Origin: an uncultured Oscillospiraceae bacterium | GTDB lineage: Bacteria; Bacillota; Clostridia; Oscillospirales; Oscillospiraceae | Assembly: GCA_900764755.1 (NCBI GenBank) | Contig: CAAFPE010000006.1 | Location: 58,978-122,977, forward strand | Direction of reading: 5' to 3' | DNA: 64,000 nt | Shown: piece after piece, positions 9,542 to 17,922 of the stretch | Layout: the number at the start of each line of letters is the position of its first letter | Position numbering within the stretch: the first letter of the stretch is position 1 | Translations under genes and position numbers: made by a program | Notes under the pieces: generated by a model | Told to the model about the DNA's origin: nothing | Database searches by the model: none | What the model saw: the letters and a program-made list of their open reading frames with translations, nothing else

Positions 9542-11025
9542 AGAGGCTCACCTCCTACCTCGGGGGTCTCGCAGGGGAAGCCGGCGGTGAATACGCTGCC
9601 CTCAGGCTGGCGGCGCTGGGCGGTAATCCAGCCCCCATGGCGGCGCACGGTGTCCCGGACGATGGACAGGCCCAGACCGGTGCCTCCCGCGGCCCGGGAG
9701 CGGGCCTTGTCCACCCGGTAGAAGCGGTTGAACACCTTGGGCAGTTCCTCTTCTGGGATACCGATGCCGGTGTCTGCTACCTCCAGGAGCACCTGGTCCC
9801 CGTCCCGGTAGACGGAGACGAACACCTTCCCGCCAGGCAGATTGTACTTGATGGCATTTTCCATCAGGTTGAAGCAGATCTGGTACAGGTCATCCTCCGT
9901 ACACCGCAGGGTGCAGCCTGGGCGAAGGCTGGCCTCCACTGTGACCTGGGCGGCGTCTGCCACCGGGGCCAGCATGGACAGGGCCCGCCGGGCCACAGCC
10001 GCCAGATCGACGATCTGGGTGGCGCCCACCGGCAGGCTGTCCAGCCGGGTGAGGGAGAGCAGATGCTCGGTGATGCGGGTGAGACGGTCGGCCTCCTCCC
10101 CGATGTCCGAGACGAAGTCCCGCAGGGTCTCCTGGTCCATCTCCTCGCTCTGGAGGATGGAGTCGGCCAGCAGGCGGATGGAGGCCAGAGGGGTCTTGAG
10201 TTCATGGGAGGCGTCGGAGACAAAACGGCGGCGGACCTCCTCTGTGGTCTGAAGGCGGTCGGTGAGTTGATTGAACTCCTCTGCCAGGTGGGCCAGTTCG
10301 TCCTTTCCCGCCGGCTGGAGGCGGTGGCCATACTCCCCCTCGCCCACCACCCGGATGGCGCCCAGCAGGGCCCCGATCCGGGCGGTGAGCACCTTGGAAA
10401 AGAGGGCGCTCACCGACAGGGCAATTACCGCCAGTACCAGGGAGATGGTGCGCAGGTTCTGCTGGAGATTCATCAGAAGAGTGCCCTGAGTCTCGTCCCG
10501 GTCACGCACATAGATAGCGCCAATGGTCATATCACGGTACACAATGGGCGCGGCGGCAGTGGAGAGGAGGGTACCCTCTTTATAGGCGGAGTAAAAGACA
10601 TCATTGCCCTGGAGGGCCAGTACCACCTCCTGAAAGAGGGCGTACTGGTATTGGGGGGAGGATGGCTGCTCCGCCGGATCCCTGTCCTCCTCCTTATCCT
10701 GCTGGGTCAGACTGTCGTACAGCAGCAGACCGGAGGGATCGGTGACCAGAATGCGCTCCAGCCCCATGCTGTCCAGTCGGTTCATCACCCGGGCGACCTG
10801 GTCGGCGGAGAGGGACTCCAGTTCCATGAGGGCGGAGGACATGACGGCCGCCTGACTGCGCAGGGAGTCCTTCTTGGAGGAGACCAGCAGGTCCTGGGCG
10901 GCCAGCAGGGGGTAGGTGTTCAGCAGCACCAGCACCAGGGCCAGGATGGTCAGATAACTCATGGCATACTTGACCTGGAGGCGGGCGAAAAATGGGATCT
11001 TCTGTTGTTCCTTCTCTGTGCTCAA
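9538..11025 (-). CDS. Sensor histidine kinase (PhoR/WalK/MtrB-like)
   Basis: Membrane kinase of 495 residues. Order: N-terminal membrane helix (about 20-42), an extracytoplasmic domain of some 150 residues, a second membrane helix (about 190-210), HAMP (to about 265), HisKA with phospho-accepting His274 in SHELKTPLAS, and a HATPase_c domain with NLMENAIKYN, DTGIGIP, and GGTGLGLSIV. It is followed, in a 4-base overlap, by the GerMN lipoprotein and preceded by its response regulator. The signal is unknown; cell-envelope sensing is likely from architecture. Confidence 0.92.
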   Translation of the reverse strand: MSTEKEQQKIPFFARLQVKYAMSYLTILALVLVLLNTYPLLAAQDLLVSSKKDSLRSQAAVMSSALMELESLSADQVARVMNRLDSMGLERILVTDPSGLLLYDSLTQQDKEEDRDPAEQPSSPQYQYALFQEVVLALQGNDVFYSAYKEGTLLSTAAAPIVYRDMTIGAIYVRDRDETQGTLLMNLQQNLRTISLVLAVIALSVSALFSKVLTARIGALLGAIRVVGEGEYGHRLQPAGKDELAHLAEEFNQLTDRLQTTEEVRRRFVSDASHELKTPLASIRLLADSILQSEEMDQETLRDFVSDIGEEADRLTRITEHLLSLTRLDSLPVGATQIVDLAAVARRALSMLAPVADAAQVTVEASLRPGCTLRCTEDDLYQICFNLMENAIKYNLPGGKVFVSVYRDGDQVLLEVADTGIGIPEEELPKVFNRFYRVDKARSRAAGGTGLGLSIVRDTVRRHGGWITAQRRQPEGSVFTAGFPCETPEVGGEPL

Positions 11026-11053
11026 GGGACTTCACCTTTCTCGTGGGCTGCGG

Positions 11054-11767
11054 TTATTTGGACGGGGCGGCGGAGACGGGGCGGCTGCTGAGATAGTAGC
11101 CCACCCCCCACTTGGTGCGGATATACTCGGGGTTGGCGGGGTCCAGTTCCAGCTTCTCCCGCAGGCGGCGGACATGGACGTCAACCGTGCGGTAGTCCCC
11201 GATGTACTCATAGCCCCACACCACATTGAGAAGGTTCTCCCGGCTGTATACCCGGCCAGGGTTGCGCATGAGCAGCTCCATCAGGTCGAATTCCTTGGCG
11301 GTGAGGTCCACCGGGACTCCGTCCTTCCAGGCAGAGCGCTCATTGGGATCCAGACGGATGTGACCCACGGTGAGGGGGCTTTTGGCCGCCTGCTTCTGCA
11401 CCGCCGCGCCGGAGCGGCGCAGAAGGGCGCGGACCCGGGCCTTTAGTTCCAGGATGTTGAAGGGCTTGGTGATATAGTCGTCTGCCCCGCACTCAAAGCC
11501 CATGATCTTGTCCGCGTCCTCCCCCTTGGCGGTAAGCATGATGACGGGGACATTGGAGAACTCCCGAATGCGCATACAGGCCTGGAGCCCGTCGATTTTG
11601 GGCATCATCAGATCCAGGATGATCAGATCGAAATTTCCCTCCCGGGCCAGCGCCACGGCTTCCTCCCCGTCGTAGCCGGTCTCTACCTGATAGCCCTCAT
11701 TTTTCAAGTTGAAGGTGATCCCCTTCACCAGGACGCGCTCGTCGTCCACGACCAATATCTTTGCCAT
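11054..11767 (-). CDS. OmpR/PhoB-family response regulator
   Basis: A receiver domain (residues 1-115; acidic pocket Asp8-Asp9, phospho-acceptor Asp52 in LDLMMP, Lys in KPFN) is joined to a winged-helix DNA-binding domain (LTAKEFDLMELLMRNPGRVYSRENLL...VDVHVRRLREKL). 237 residues, standard length. It is separated by 28 bases from the cognate histidine kinase and presumably partners it. The start ATG has an AAGGAG site upstream. WalR/PhoP/MtrA-like proteins share this pattern and I cannot tell them apart here. Confidence 0.93.
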   Translation of the reverse strand: MAKILVVDDERVLVKGITFNLKNEGYQVETGYDGEEAVALAREGNFDLIILDLMMPKIDGLQACMRIREFSNVPVIMLTAKGEDADKIMGFECGADDYITKPFNILELKARVRALLRRSGAAVQKQAAKSPLTVGHIRLDPNERSAWKDGVPVDLTAKEFDLMELLMRNPGRVYSRENLLNVVWGYEYIGDYRTVDVHVRRLREKLELDPANPEYIRTKWGVGYYLSSRPVSAAPSK

Positions 11768-11809
11768 AGCTTGAAACTCCTTTTGTTCTGAAAACGGCAG
11801 GCGGCCGGG

Positions 11810-12217
11810 TCAGCCCGGGGCGGATGCCGTGATGTATGGACGCAGGGCCTCCAGAGTAGCCTCCCCGATCCCGGACACCTCCATCAGCTGGTCTGCCGTC
11901 CGGAAAGGGCCATGCTCCTCCCGGTAAGCAGCGATGGCCTCAGCCTTGGCCGGACCGATGCCCGGCAGCCGCTCCAGGTCCTCCGGAGCGGCGGTGTTCA
12001 GATCGATGACCTCGCCCTCCAGCAGGCTGTCCGGGCGGCCGCCCTCATCGCCCCGGCTCACGTCGGGCTGGAGCGGGATGCTGCCGTCCGGTCGGGCGGC
12101 GGTGATGGTGTACGGCTCTGGGCTGCTTTGTCCCGCCAGAAACCAGCCGCCTGTGAACAGGACGAAGCCGGTGGTGAGCAGCAGGGCCCACTTCTCATAC
12201 CGGGGCAGATCCGCCAT
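11810..12217 (-). CDS. ComEA-like helix-hairpin-helix protein
   Basis: Membrane-anchored DNA-binding type protein of 135 residues: one membrane helix (about 10-30), a short linker with an SLBB-less region, and a C-terminal pair of helix-hairpin-helix motifs (VIDLNTAAPEDLERLPGIGPAKAEAI and ...TADQLMEVSGIGEATLEALRPYI). This is the ComEA C-terminal domain that binds incoming DNA in transformation. It is shorter than B. subtilis ComEA (205) because the SLBB domain is missing, which is usual for many Clostridia. First gene of the minus-strand run leading into the two-component system; no other competence gene is visible nearby. Confidence 0.8.
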   Translation of the reverse strand: MADLPRYEKWALLLTTGFVLFTGGWFLAGQSSPEPYTITAARPDGSIPLQPDVSRGDEGGRPDSLLEGEVIDLNTAAPEDLERLPGIGPAKAEAIAAYREEHGPFRTADQLMEVSGIGEATLEALRPYITASAPG

Positions 12218-12237
12218 ATTTTTCTCCCTCCTGACGC

Positions 12238-12266
12238 TTGCAGAGCGGTGAGGTGTTTGCTATAAT
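12238..12266 (+). promoter_or_regulatory. Sigma-A promoter for the D,D-carboxypeptidase gene
   Basis: TTGCAG, 17-base spacer, TATAAT; the start codon follows about 80 bases downstream. Confidence 0.65.
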
Positions 12267-12348
12267 AAAGTTTACATATTATTGGGACACCCGATCCGCT
12301 GGTTCCAATTCATCTCTTTATTATACCATATACATGGAGAATTGCCCA

Positions 12349-13707
12349 ATGAAAAAATCACGTTTTCTGTTGCTGGTTCTGACGCTGTCCATGTTGGCAG
12401 CCCTGTTCCTGCCGGTGTCTGCCTCTGCCCTGGAGGAGCCGGTGCTGAACTGCACCCACGCCGTCCTGCTGGACGCCAATTATAACGAGGTGCTGTACGA
12501 GAAGGGGGCCTATGAGAAGGCCTACCCCGCCAGCATTACCAAGGTGATGACCGCCCTGCTGGTGCTGGAGGCCATTCAGGAGGGAACACTGGCTTCGGAG
12601 ACCCCCATCACGGCTTCTGCCGCCGCGGCCCGGATCCCGGAGGGGAGTTCCACCTCCAACATCAAGGCGGGGGAGGTGCTGACGGTGGAGCAGCTGCTGT
12701 ACTGCCTGCTGCTCCCCTCAGCCAACGAGGCGGCCCAGATCCTGGCGGAGGCGGTGGACGGGGATCAGGCGGCCTTCGTGGAACACATGAACCAGCGGGC
12801 CAGAGAGCTGGGCTGCCAGGGGACCCACTTTATGAATGTCCACGGCTTCCACGATCCCAACCACTACACCACTGCCTACGACATTGCCCTGATGATGCAG
12901 GCGGCCATGAAATATGAGCTGTTCCAGACCATCATCACCAGCCCTAACCATGTGATCCCCGCCACCAACCTGTCGGAGGAGCGGACCGTCCGCAACACAA
13001 ACGCCCTCACCTCCAACTGGACCTATACCGGCTATCTCTACCGCCGGGGCACTGGGGGCAAGACGGGCTCCACCGACGAGGCAGGCAAGTGCCTGGTGGA
13101 GACAGCGAAGGATGGGGACACCTATCTGATCTCGGTCATCCTGGGCTCCGGGCCGGTGACGGACGCCAATGGAGAGGAGCGCCAGGGCCAGTTCTATGAG
13201 ACCATCTGCCTGCTGGACTGGGGCTTTGACAGCTTCCGGCGGGTAACCCTGGCCCCGGAGGGTACGCTGGTGGCCAAGGTCAAGGTCAACCTGTCCACCC
13301 AGGCGGACGAGGTAAATGTCAAGCCCCAGGGCGAGGTCACCCGCACCCTGCCCAAGGATGTGGACCTGGACCGAGTGGAGATGGTCCCCCGTCTCTTCAG
13401 TGAGAGCGTGGACGCCCCCGTGGAGGCAGGGCAGGTGCTGGGCACCATGGTGCTCAGCTATGAGGGGACGGAGTACGGTACTCTGGACCTGGTGGCGGAC
13501 ACCTCTGTGGAGCGCTCCCAGCTGCTGTATTATAAGGCACAGGTGGAGCACTTTTTCCAGCGCTCCGGGGTTAAGCTCATCTTGGTGGTGGTGCTGGTCG
13601 CCGGGGCGGTGGTCCTGCTGCGGCTGCTGGTGTTTCGCCGGTCCCGGCGCTACCGCGCTGGCACAGGGGCGGGCAGACGGGGCCATTACAGCGGCCGCCG
13701 CCGCTGA
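12349..13707 (+). CDS. D-alanyl-D-alanine carboxypeptidase (PBP5/DacF type)
   Basis: Penicillin-binding serine peptidase that trims pentapeptides in peptidoglycan outside the membrane. 452 residues. Signal peptide (MKKSRFLLLVLTLSML...ASA), Peptidase_S11 domain with SxxK (Ser62-Lys65 in SITKVM), SxN (Ser124-Ala-Asn126) and KTG (238-240), a beta-rich PBP5_C domain, and a C-terminal membrane anchor (LILVVVLVAGAVVLLRLLVF) rather than an amphipathic helix, ending in a basic tail. I chose the ATG with GGAGAA six to seven bases upstream. DacF (sporulation) and DacA cannot be separated by sequence alone. Confidence 0.93.
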   Translation: MKKSRFLLLVLTLSMLAALFLPVSASALEEPVLNCTHAVLLDANYNEVLYEKGAYEKAYPASITKVMTALLVLEAIQEGTLASETPITASAAAARIPEGSSTSNIKAGEVLTVEQLLYCLLLPSANEAAQILAEAVDGDQAAFVEHMNQRARELGCQGTHFMNVHGFHDPNHYTTAYDIALMMQAAMKYELFQTIITSPNHVIPATNLSEERTVRNTNALTSNWTYTGYLYRRGTGGKTGSTDEAGKCLVETAKDGDTYLISVILGSGPVTDANGEERQGQFYETICLLDWGFDSFRRVTLAPEGTLVAKVKVNLSTQADEVNVKPQGEVTRTLPKDVDLDRVEMVPRLFSESVDAPVEAGQVLGTMVLSYEGTEYGTLDLVADTSVERSQLLYYKAQVEHFFQRSGVKLILVVVLVAGAVVLLRLLVFRRSRRYRAGTGAGRRGHYSGRRR

Positions 13708-13750
13708 CCCTGCTCCAATGCCAGCTGTTATGAACTGTCAAACAGGCATC

Positions 13751-13785
13751 AAAAAGCGCTCCTCCCACATGGGAGGAGCGTTTTT
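13751..13785. terminator. Bidirectional terminator between carboxypeptidase gene and ilvE
   Basis: CGCTCCTCCCA/TGGGAGGAGCG stem flanked by AAAAAG and TTTTT runs on both sides, between convergent genes. Confidence 0.9.
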
Positions 13786-13809
13786 CATTATCATAGACAG
13801 GATGGTGGA

Positions 13810-14877
13810 TCAGCAGACCTTCATGGTCCAGCCGTGGGGATCGGCCACGCGGCCCCACTGGATGCCAGTGAGCTCGTCGTACAGACGCTGGGTGACAGGG
13901 CCGATCTTGTTGTCGCTGACAGTGACCTTCTTATCGCCCTCAGCCAGCTCGCCGATGGGGGAGACCACTGCGGCGGTTCCGGTGCCCCAGGCCTCCTCCA
14001 GAGTGCCGTCCGCGGCGGCCTGGAAGAGCTCCTCGGCAGAGATGCGGCGCTCCTCCACCTCATAGCCCCAATCCTTCAGCAGCTGGATGCAGGAGCGGCG
14101 GGTGATGCCGGACAGCACGGAGCCATTCAGGTCGGGAGTGAGAATCTTGCCGGCCACCTTGAACATGACATTCATGGAGCCGACCTCCTCGATATATTTG
14201 CGGTGGACACCGTCCAGCCACAGGACCTGGCTGTAACCCTTGGCCTCAGCCCGGTCGCCGGCCCGCAGGGAGGCGGCGTAGTTTCCGCCGGTCTTGGCCA
14301 TGCCGGTACCGCCCTTGACGGCGCGGACGTCCTCGTCCTCCACATAGATCTTGACGGGATTCAGCCCCTCGGGATAGTAGGCGCCCACGGGGCAGACGAT
14401 GACGATGTACTGGCAGTGGTGGGAGCTGTGTACACCAAGAGCGGCGTCCAGGCCGATCATAAAGGGACGGATGTACAGGGAGGTGTCCTTCTCGTGGGGG
14501 ACCCAGTCCCGCTCCAGCTTGACCAGCTCCGTGATGCCGGCCAGGGCCAGATCCTCAGGGATCTGGGGCAGGGAGATACGCTCAGCAGAGTCGTTCATCC
14601 GGCGGATATTGTCCATAGGGCGGAACAGCTGGATGGAGCCGTCGTCGGTGCGGTAGGCCTTCAAGCCCTCAAAAATCTCCTGGGCATAGTGGAGCACCTT
14701 GGCCGCAGGATCGATCTGGAGGGGAGCATAGGGGACGATGCGGGGGTCGTGCCAGCCCTGGCCAGCATCATAGTCCACGATGAACATATGATCGGTCATG
14801 CTTTTGCCGAATACCAGAGTGGAGGACTCGGGCTTCTCCTTCAAAGTCTGAGCGCGGGTGATTTTGATTTCTTGCAT
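13810..14877 (-). CDS. ilvE: Branched-chain amino acid aminotransferase
   Basis: PLP fold-type IV transaminase for Val, Leu and Ile; 355 residues, the longer (BCAT2-like) class. Landmarks: FEGLKAYR near residue 67, RPFMIGLDAALGV, the PLP lysine in GGTGMAKTGGNYAASL, EEVGSMNVMF, and GTGTAAVVSPIGEL. I start at the ATG with AGGAGG ten bases upstream; an in-frame upstream ATG (adding MPVNLLPLGGCSI) would put the ribosome site inside the gene. A strong minus-strand promoter lies about 140 bases upstream with a hairpin-rich leader between. Confidence 0.95.
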   Translation of the reverse strand: MQEIKITRAQTLKEKPESSTLVFGKSMTDHMFIVDYDAGQGWHDPRIVPYAPLQIDPAAKVLHYAQEIFEGLKAYRTDDGSIQLFRPMDNIRRMNDSAERISLPQIPEDLALAGITELVKLERDWVPHEKDTSLYIRPFMIGLDAALGVHSSHHCQYIVIVCPVGAYYPEGLNPVKIYVEDEDVRAVKGGTGMAKTGGNYAASLRAGDRAEAKGYSQVLWLDGVHRKYIEEVGSMNVMFKVAGKILTPDLNGSVLSGITRRSCIQLLKDWGYEVEERRISAEELFQAAADGTLEEAWGTGTAAVVSPIGELAEGDKKVTVSDNKIGPVTQRLYDELTGIQWGRVADPHGWTMKVC

Positions 14878-15014
14878 AATGGAACAGCCTCCTAAAGGTA
14901 GTAAATTAACAGGCATAGGGCCGCCGCCCATTCTGGGGTACGCTGTTTCGGCGGATGAAGCCGGGGCTCCGGCTCTGCTCTGCCGCGGTACTGCGGTAAA
15001 ACGCTTGTTGCCCT
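14878..15014 (-). other. Leader region of ilvE
   Basis: About 130 transcribed bases between the ilvE promoter and start codon. It is GC-rich with potential hairpins (GAGCCGGAGCCCCGGCTTC; GGGCGGCGGCCC) and no T-box signature (no GGTGG antiterminator box) that I can find. I see no separate gene between ilvE and gdpP. Confidence 0.4.
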
Positions 15015-15043
15015 ATTATACCAGTCTTTTTTTCCTGTTGCAA
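15015..15043 (-). promoter_or_regulatory. Sigma-A promoter for ilvE
   Basis: Minus strand TTGCAA, 17-base spacer, TATAAT. Confidence 0.75.
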
Positions 15044-15125
15044 CGGCTGGACCACTCCACAGTCAATATTTTTTCCGTGTACCGGAACAGTGGACGGGCT
15101 TTTCCTGTCATTCCGGCGGTTTTGG

Positions 15126-15154
15126 TTGTATTTCTTTCTGCCATCTGATATAAT
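15126..15154 (+). promoter_or_regulatory. Sigma-A promoter for the gdpP-rplI-dnaB operon
   Basis: TTGTAT, 17-base spacer, TATAAT; gdpP starts about 38 bases downstream. Confidence 0.7.
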
Positions 15155-15192
15155 AAATTCCTGATTTCATCGCCTGGAAGGAGGTCCCCTTC

Positions 15193-17178
15193 TTGAATCG
15201 AAAGTTACATCAGCTGTTTCAGCCCAGCCTCCAGCTCTACTTCGTCTGTCTGGTGGTGTTTGCCCTGGCCTCCGCCCTGTTCAGCCTGCCCCTGGCGGCC
15301 CTGGAACTGGCAGTGGTGGCCCTGCTGGGGCTGTATCACCGGGCCAACCTCCGCAAGCGCCGCCGGGAGGTGACCAAGTACATTGAGAACATCACCGGTA
15401 CAGTGGATGTGGCCGCCAAGGATACCATGGTCAACTCCCCACTGCCCATGGTCATCTTCCGTCCGGAGAGCGGCGACATCATCTGGACCAACGACCGCTT
15501 CCTCAAGCTGACGGACGACGGGGAGCACCTGTTTGACGCCAAGCTGTCCGCCGTGATCCCCGGCTTCGATACCCGCTGGCTTCTGGAAGGCAAGAACGAG
15601 TGCCCCGGCGACGTGGCATTTGCTGGACGCCGCTTTCTGGTGTATGGGCATCTGGTCCGCGCCAGCGAGCGGGGGGGCGGCTTTCTCGCCACCACCTACT
15701 GGGTGGACGTGACCGAGCTGTCCGCCGTGCGGGACCGCTATCAGGCCAGCCGGCCGGTGGCGGCGGTGCTGCTGCTGGACAACTATGAGGATCTGATGAA
15801 AAACCTCACAGAGAACCAGCGTTCCACCATCTACTCTGAGATCAACGCCCGCCTGGACGCCTGGGTGGACGGGACCGGCGGGATGCTGCGGCGGATGGAG
15901 CGGGACCGGTACCTCTTCCTCTTTGAGGAGCAGTACCTCTCTCGGTTTGTAGAACAGAAATTCGCCATTCTGGACACCATCCATCAAGTGGTCAATCCCA
16001 GCGGCTTGTCCGCCACCCTGTCCATCGGCGTCGGCAAGGACGGCGCCACCTTCCAGGAGTTGATGCAGTTCGCCAACCTCTCCATTGAGATGGCACTGTC
16101 CCGGGGGGGCGATCAGGCGGTCATCCGCAATAAGTTCACTTTTGAGTTCTTCGGCGGTCGTTCCAAGGAGACGGAGAAGCGCACCAAGGTGAAAAGCCGG
16201 GTCATGGCCAACGCCCTCTCCGCCCTGGTGTCCGACTCCTCCGGTCTGTTTATCATGGGGCACAAATCCCCGGACAACGACTGTGTGGGCGCTGCCGCCG
16301 GTGTGTTTGCCATCGCCCGGAAGAAGGGGATCCCCGCCTATATCATCCAGGAGGCAGGCTCCCCTCCCAGCAAGGTCCTGTCTGACCGGCTGGCCCAGCT
16401 GACCGAGTACCGCGGGGCCTTTCTAGCCCCCCAGGAGGCTCTGCTGATGATGGACAACCGCTCTCTTGTGGTAGTAGTGGACACCAACCGTCCGGAGCAG
16501 GTGCTGTCCCGTGAGGTGCTGGATTCCTGCAACCGGGTGGCGGTCATCGACCACCACCGCCGGGCCGCCACCTATATCGAGGGTGCCGCCCTCAACTACC
16601 ACGAGCCCTACGCCTCCTCCGCCTCGGAGCTGGTGACCGAGCTGCTCCAGTACATTGCCGACCCTACCGACCTGATGCGGGCAGAGGCCGAGGCCCTGTT
16701 GGCCGGTATCGTGCTGGATACCAAGAACTTTTCTATGCGCACCGGCGGCCGCACCTTTGAGGCGGCAGCCTTCCTGCGCCGGGCCGGAGCGGACACCGCC
16801 GAGGTCAAGCGCCTGTTTCAGAACGACCTGGAGGGCACGATCGCCAAATACTCCATCATCCAAAACGCCAAGATGTACCGGGAAGGCATCGCGGTGGCCG
16901 TGGTGGACCACACTGTGGGCCGCATCACCGCCGCTCAGGCGGCGGACGAGCTGCTGAACATCATCGGCATCGACACCTCCTTCGTCCTCTATCCGGACGG
17001 AGACCGGGTGATCGTCTCCGCGCGCTCCATCGGCGAGGTGAACGTACAGGTCATTTTGGAGAAGCTGGGGGGCGGGGGCAACGCCGCCGCGGCCGGCGGG
17101 CAGATCCCGGACAAATCCCTCACCCAGGTCGCCCAGGAGCTGGCCCAAGCCATCGACCAGTATCTGGAGGACGAATGA
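15193..17178 (+). CDS. gdpP: Cyclic-di-AMP phosphodiesterase GdpP
   Basis: Membrane-bound DHH/DHHA1 phosphodiesterase that hydrolyses c-di-AMP; 661 residues (B. subtilis GdpP 659). Order: two membrane helices (about 10-55), a PAS-like domain, a degenerate GGDEF domain (about 175-300), the DHH domain with GHKSPDNDCVGA and Asp453-His454-His455, and DHHA1 ending in LGGGGNAAAAGG. The last motif normally reads GGGGH; here Asn replaces His. The start is a TTG eight bases after GGAAGGAGG; no ATG fits. Order gdpP-rplI-dnaB is the same as B. subtilis yybT-rplI-dnaC. Confidence 0.94.
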   Translation: MNRKLHQLFQPSLQLYFVCLVVFALASALFSLPLAALELAVVALLGLYHRANLRKRRREVTKYIENITGTVDVAAKDTMVNSPLPMVIFRPESGDIIWTNDRFLKLTDDGEHLFDAKLSAVIPGFDTRWLLEGKNECPGDVAFAGRRFLVYGHLVRASERGGGFLATTYWVDVTELSAVRDRYQASRPVAAVLLLDNYEDLMKNLTENQRSTIYSEINARLDAWVDGTGGMLRRMERDRYLFLFEEQYLSRFVEQKFAILDTIHQVVNPSGLSATLSIGVGKDGATFQELMQFANLSIEMALSRGGDQAVIRNKFTFEFFGGRSKETEKRTKVKSRVMANALSALVSDSSGLFIMGHKSPDNDCVGAAAGVFAIARKKGIPAYIIQEAGSPPSKVLSDRLAQLTEYRGAFLAPQEALLMMDNRSLVVVVDTNRPEQVLSREVLDSCNRVAVIDHHRRAATYIEGAALNYHEPYASSASELVTELLQYIADPTDLMRAEAEALLAGIVLDTKNFSMRTGGRTFEAAAFLRRAGADTAEVKRLFQNDLEGTIAKYSIIQNAKMYREGIAVAVVDHTVGRITAAQAADELLNIIGIDTSFVLYPDGDRVIVSARSIGEVNVQVILEKLGGGGNAAAAGGQIPDKSLTQVAQELAQAIDQYLEDE

Positions 17179-17285
17179 TGCCCAGAGGCTGCTCCGGCAG
17201 GATACCTCGAGTCTCTGCATCTGGTATGCGGAGTGGTCTGAATGATATTTACAATACCAAGATTCTATTTTAGGAGGAACTTACC

Positions 17286-17735
17286 ATGAAAGTGATTTTA
17301 CAGCAGGACGTCAAGGGCCAGGGGAAGAAGGGCCAGTTGGTCAATGTCTCCGACGGCTACGCCCGGAATTTCCTGCTTCCCAAGAAGCTGGCTGTTATCG
17401 CCACAGCGGAGAATGTGAACACCATGAAGCAGCAGGAGAAGGCCCGCAAGGCTCAGGAGGCCGCCGAGAAGGCGGAGGCCGAGGCTCTGTCTGAAAAGCT
17501 GAAGGGGCTGACCGTGAAGGTGGCCGCCAAGGCCGGAGAGGGCGGCCGCCTGTTCGGCGCGGTCACCGCCAAAGAGATCTCCGAGTGTCTGGCGGAGCAG
17601 CATGGGCTGACCATCGCCAAGACCAAGCTGGTGCTGGAGGAGCCCATCAAGGCCTGCGGCGGCTATCAGATCCGGGCCAAGCTGGGCTATGAGGTCACCG
17701 GGACCGTTAAGGTGATGGTCACGGAGGAAGAATAA
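17286..17735 (+). CDS. rplI: 50S ribosomal protein L9
   Basis: 149 residues, standard L9 length. The N-terminal domain reads MKVILQQDVKGQGKKGQLVNVSDGYARNFLLP, the L9 signature (23S rRNA binding at the L1 stalk base), followed by the long connecting helix rich in Ala, Lys and Glu (about 45-75) and the C-terminal domain (FGAVTAKEI...). AGGAGG is present seven bases before the ATG. It lies between gdpP and dnaB as in other Firmicutes. Confidence 0.97.
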   Translation: MKVILQQDVKGQGKKGQLVNVSDGYARNFLLPKKLAVIATAENVNTMKQQEKARKAQEAAEKAEAEALSEKLKGLTVKVAAKAGEGGRLFGAVTAKEISECLAEQHGLTIAKTKLVLEEPIKACGGYQIRAKLGYEVTGTVKVMVTEEE

Positions 17736-17746
17736 GCCCTTGTTTG

Positions 17747-17901
17747 GAGTTAGGAATTAGGAGTTAGGAATTAGGAGTTAGGAATTTAGATATTTGGAAT
17801 AGGGATTCGAAATTGGCTGGTCCGGCTCCGCCAGGCAGAGCGGAAGCAGTAGGCGGAGTGCGCATTGCAATTCCTAATTTCTCATTCCTAATTCCTAACT
17901 C
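17747..17901. repeat. MITE-like element with GAGTTAGGAATTAG terminal repeats
   Basis: Three tandem copies of GAGTTAGGAATTAG (the third with one extra T) on the left, and the complement CTAATTCCTAACTC, plus a degenerate second copy, on the right, enclose about 85 bases. The element fills the rplI-dnaB gap and its right end lies just before the dnaB ribosome site. Confidence 0.65.
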
Positions 17902-17922
17902 ATAAGCGGGGGGTGTTGGAAG

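Noticed and set aside
9502..11091. 529-codon plus-strand open frame opposite the histidine kinase
   Set aside because: Antisense shadow; the kinase on the other strand has HisKA, HAMP and HATPase motifs.
17747..17901. CRISPR array
   Set aside because: The tandem units are contiguous without unique spacers and their complement appears once on the far side; no cas gene is nearby.
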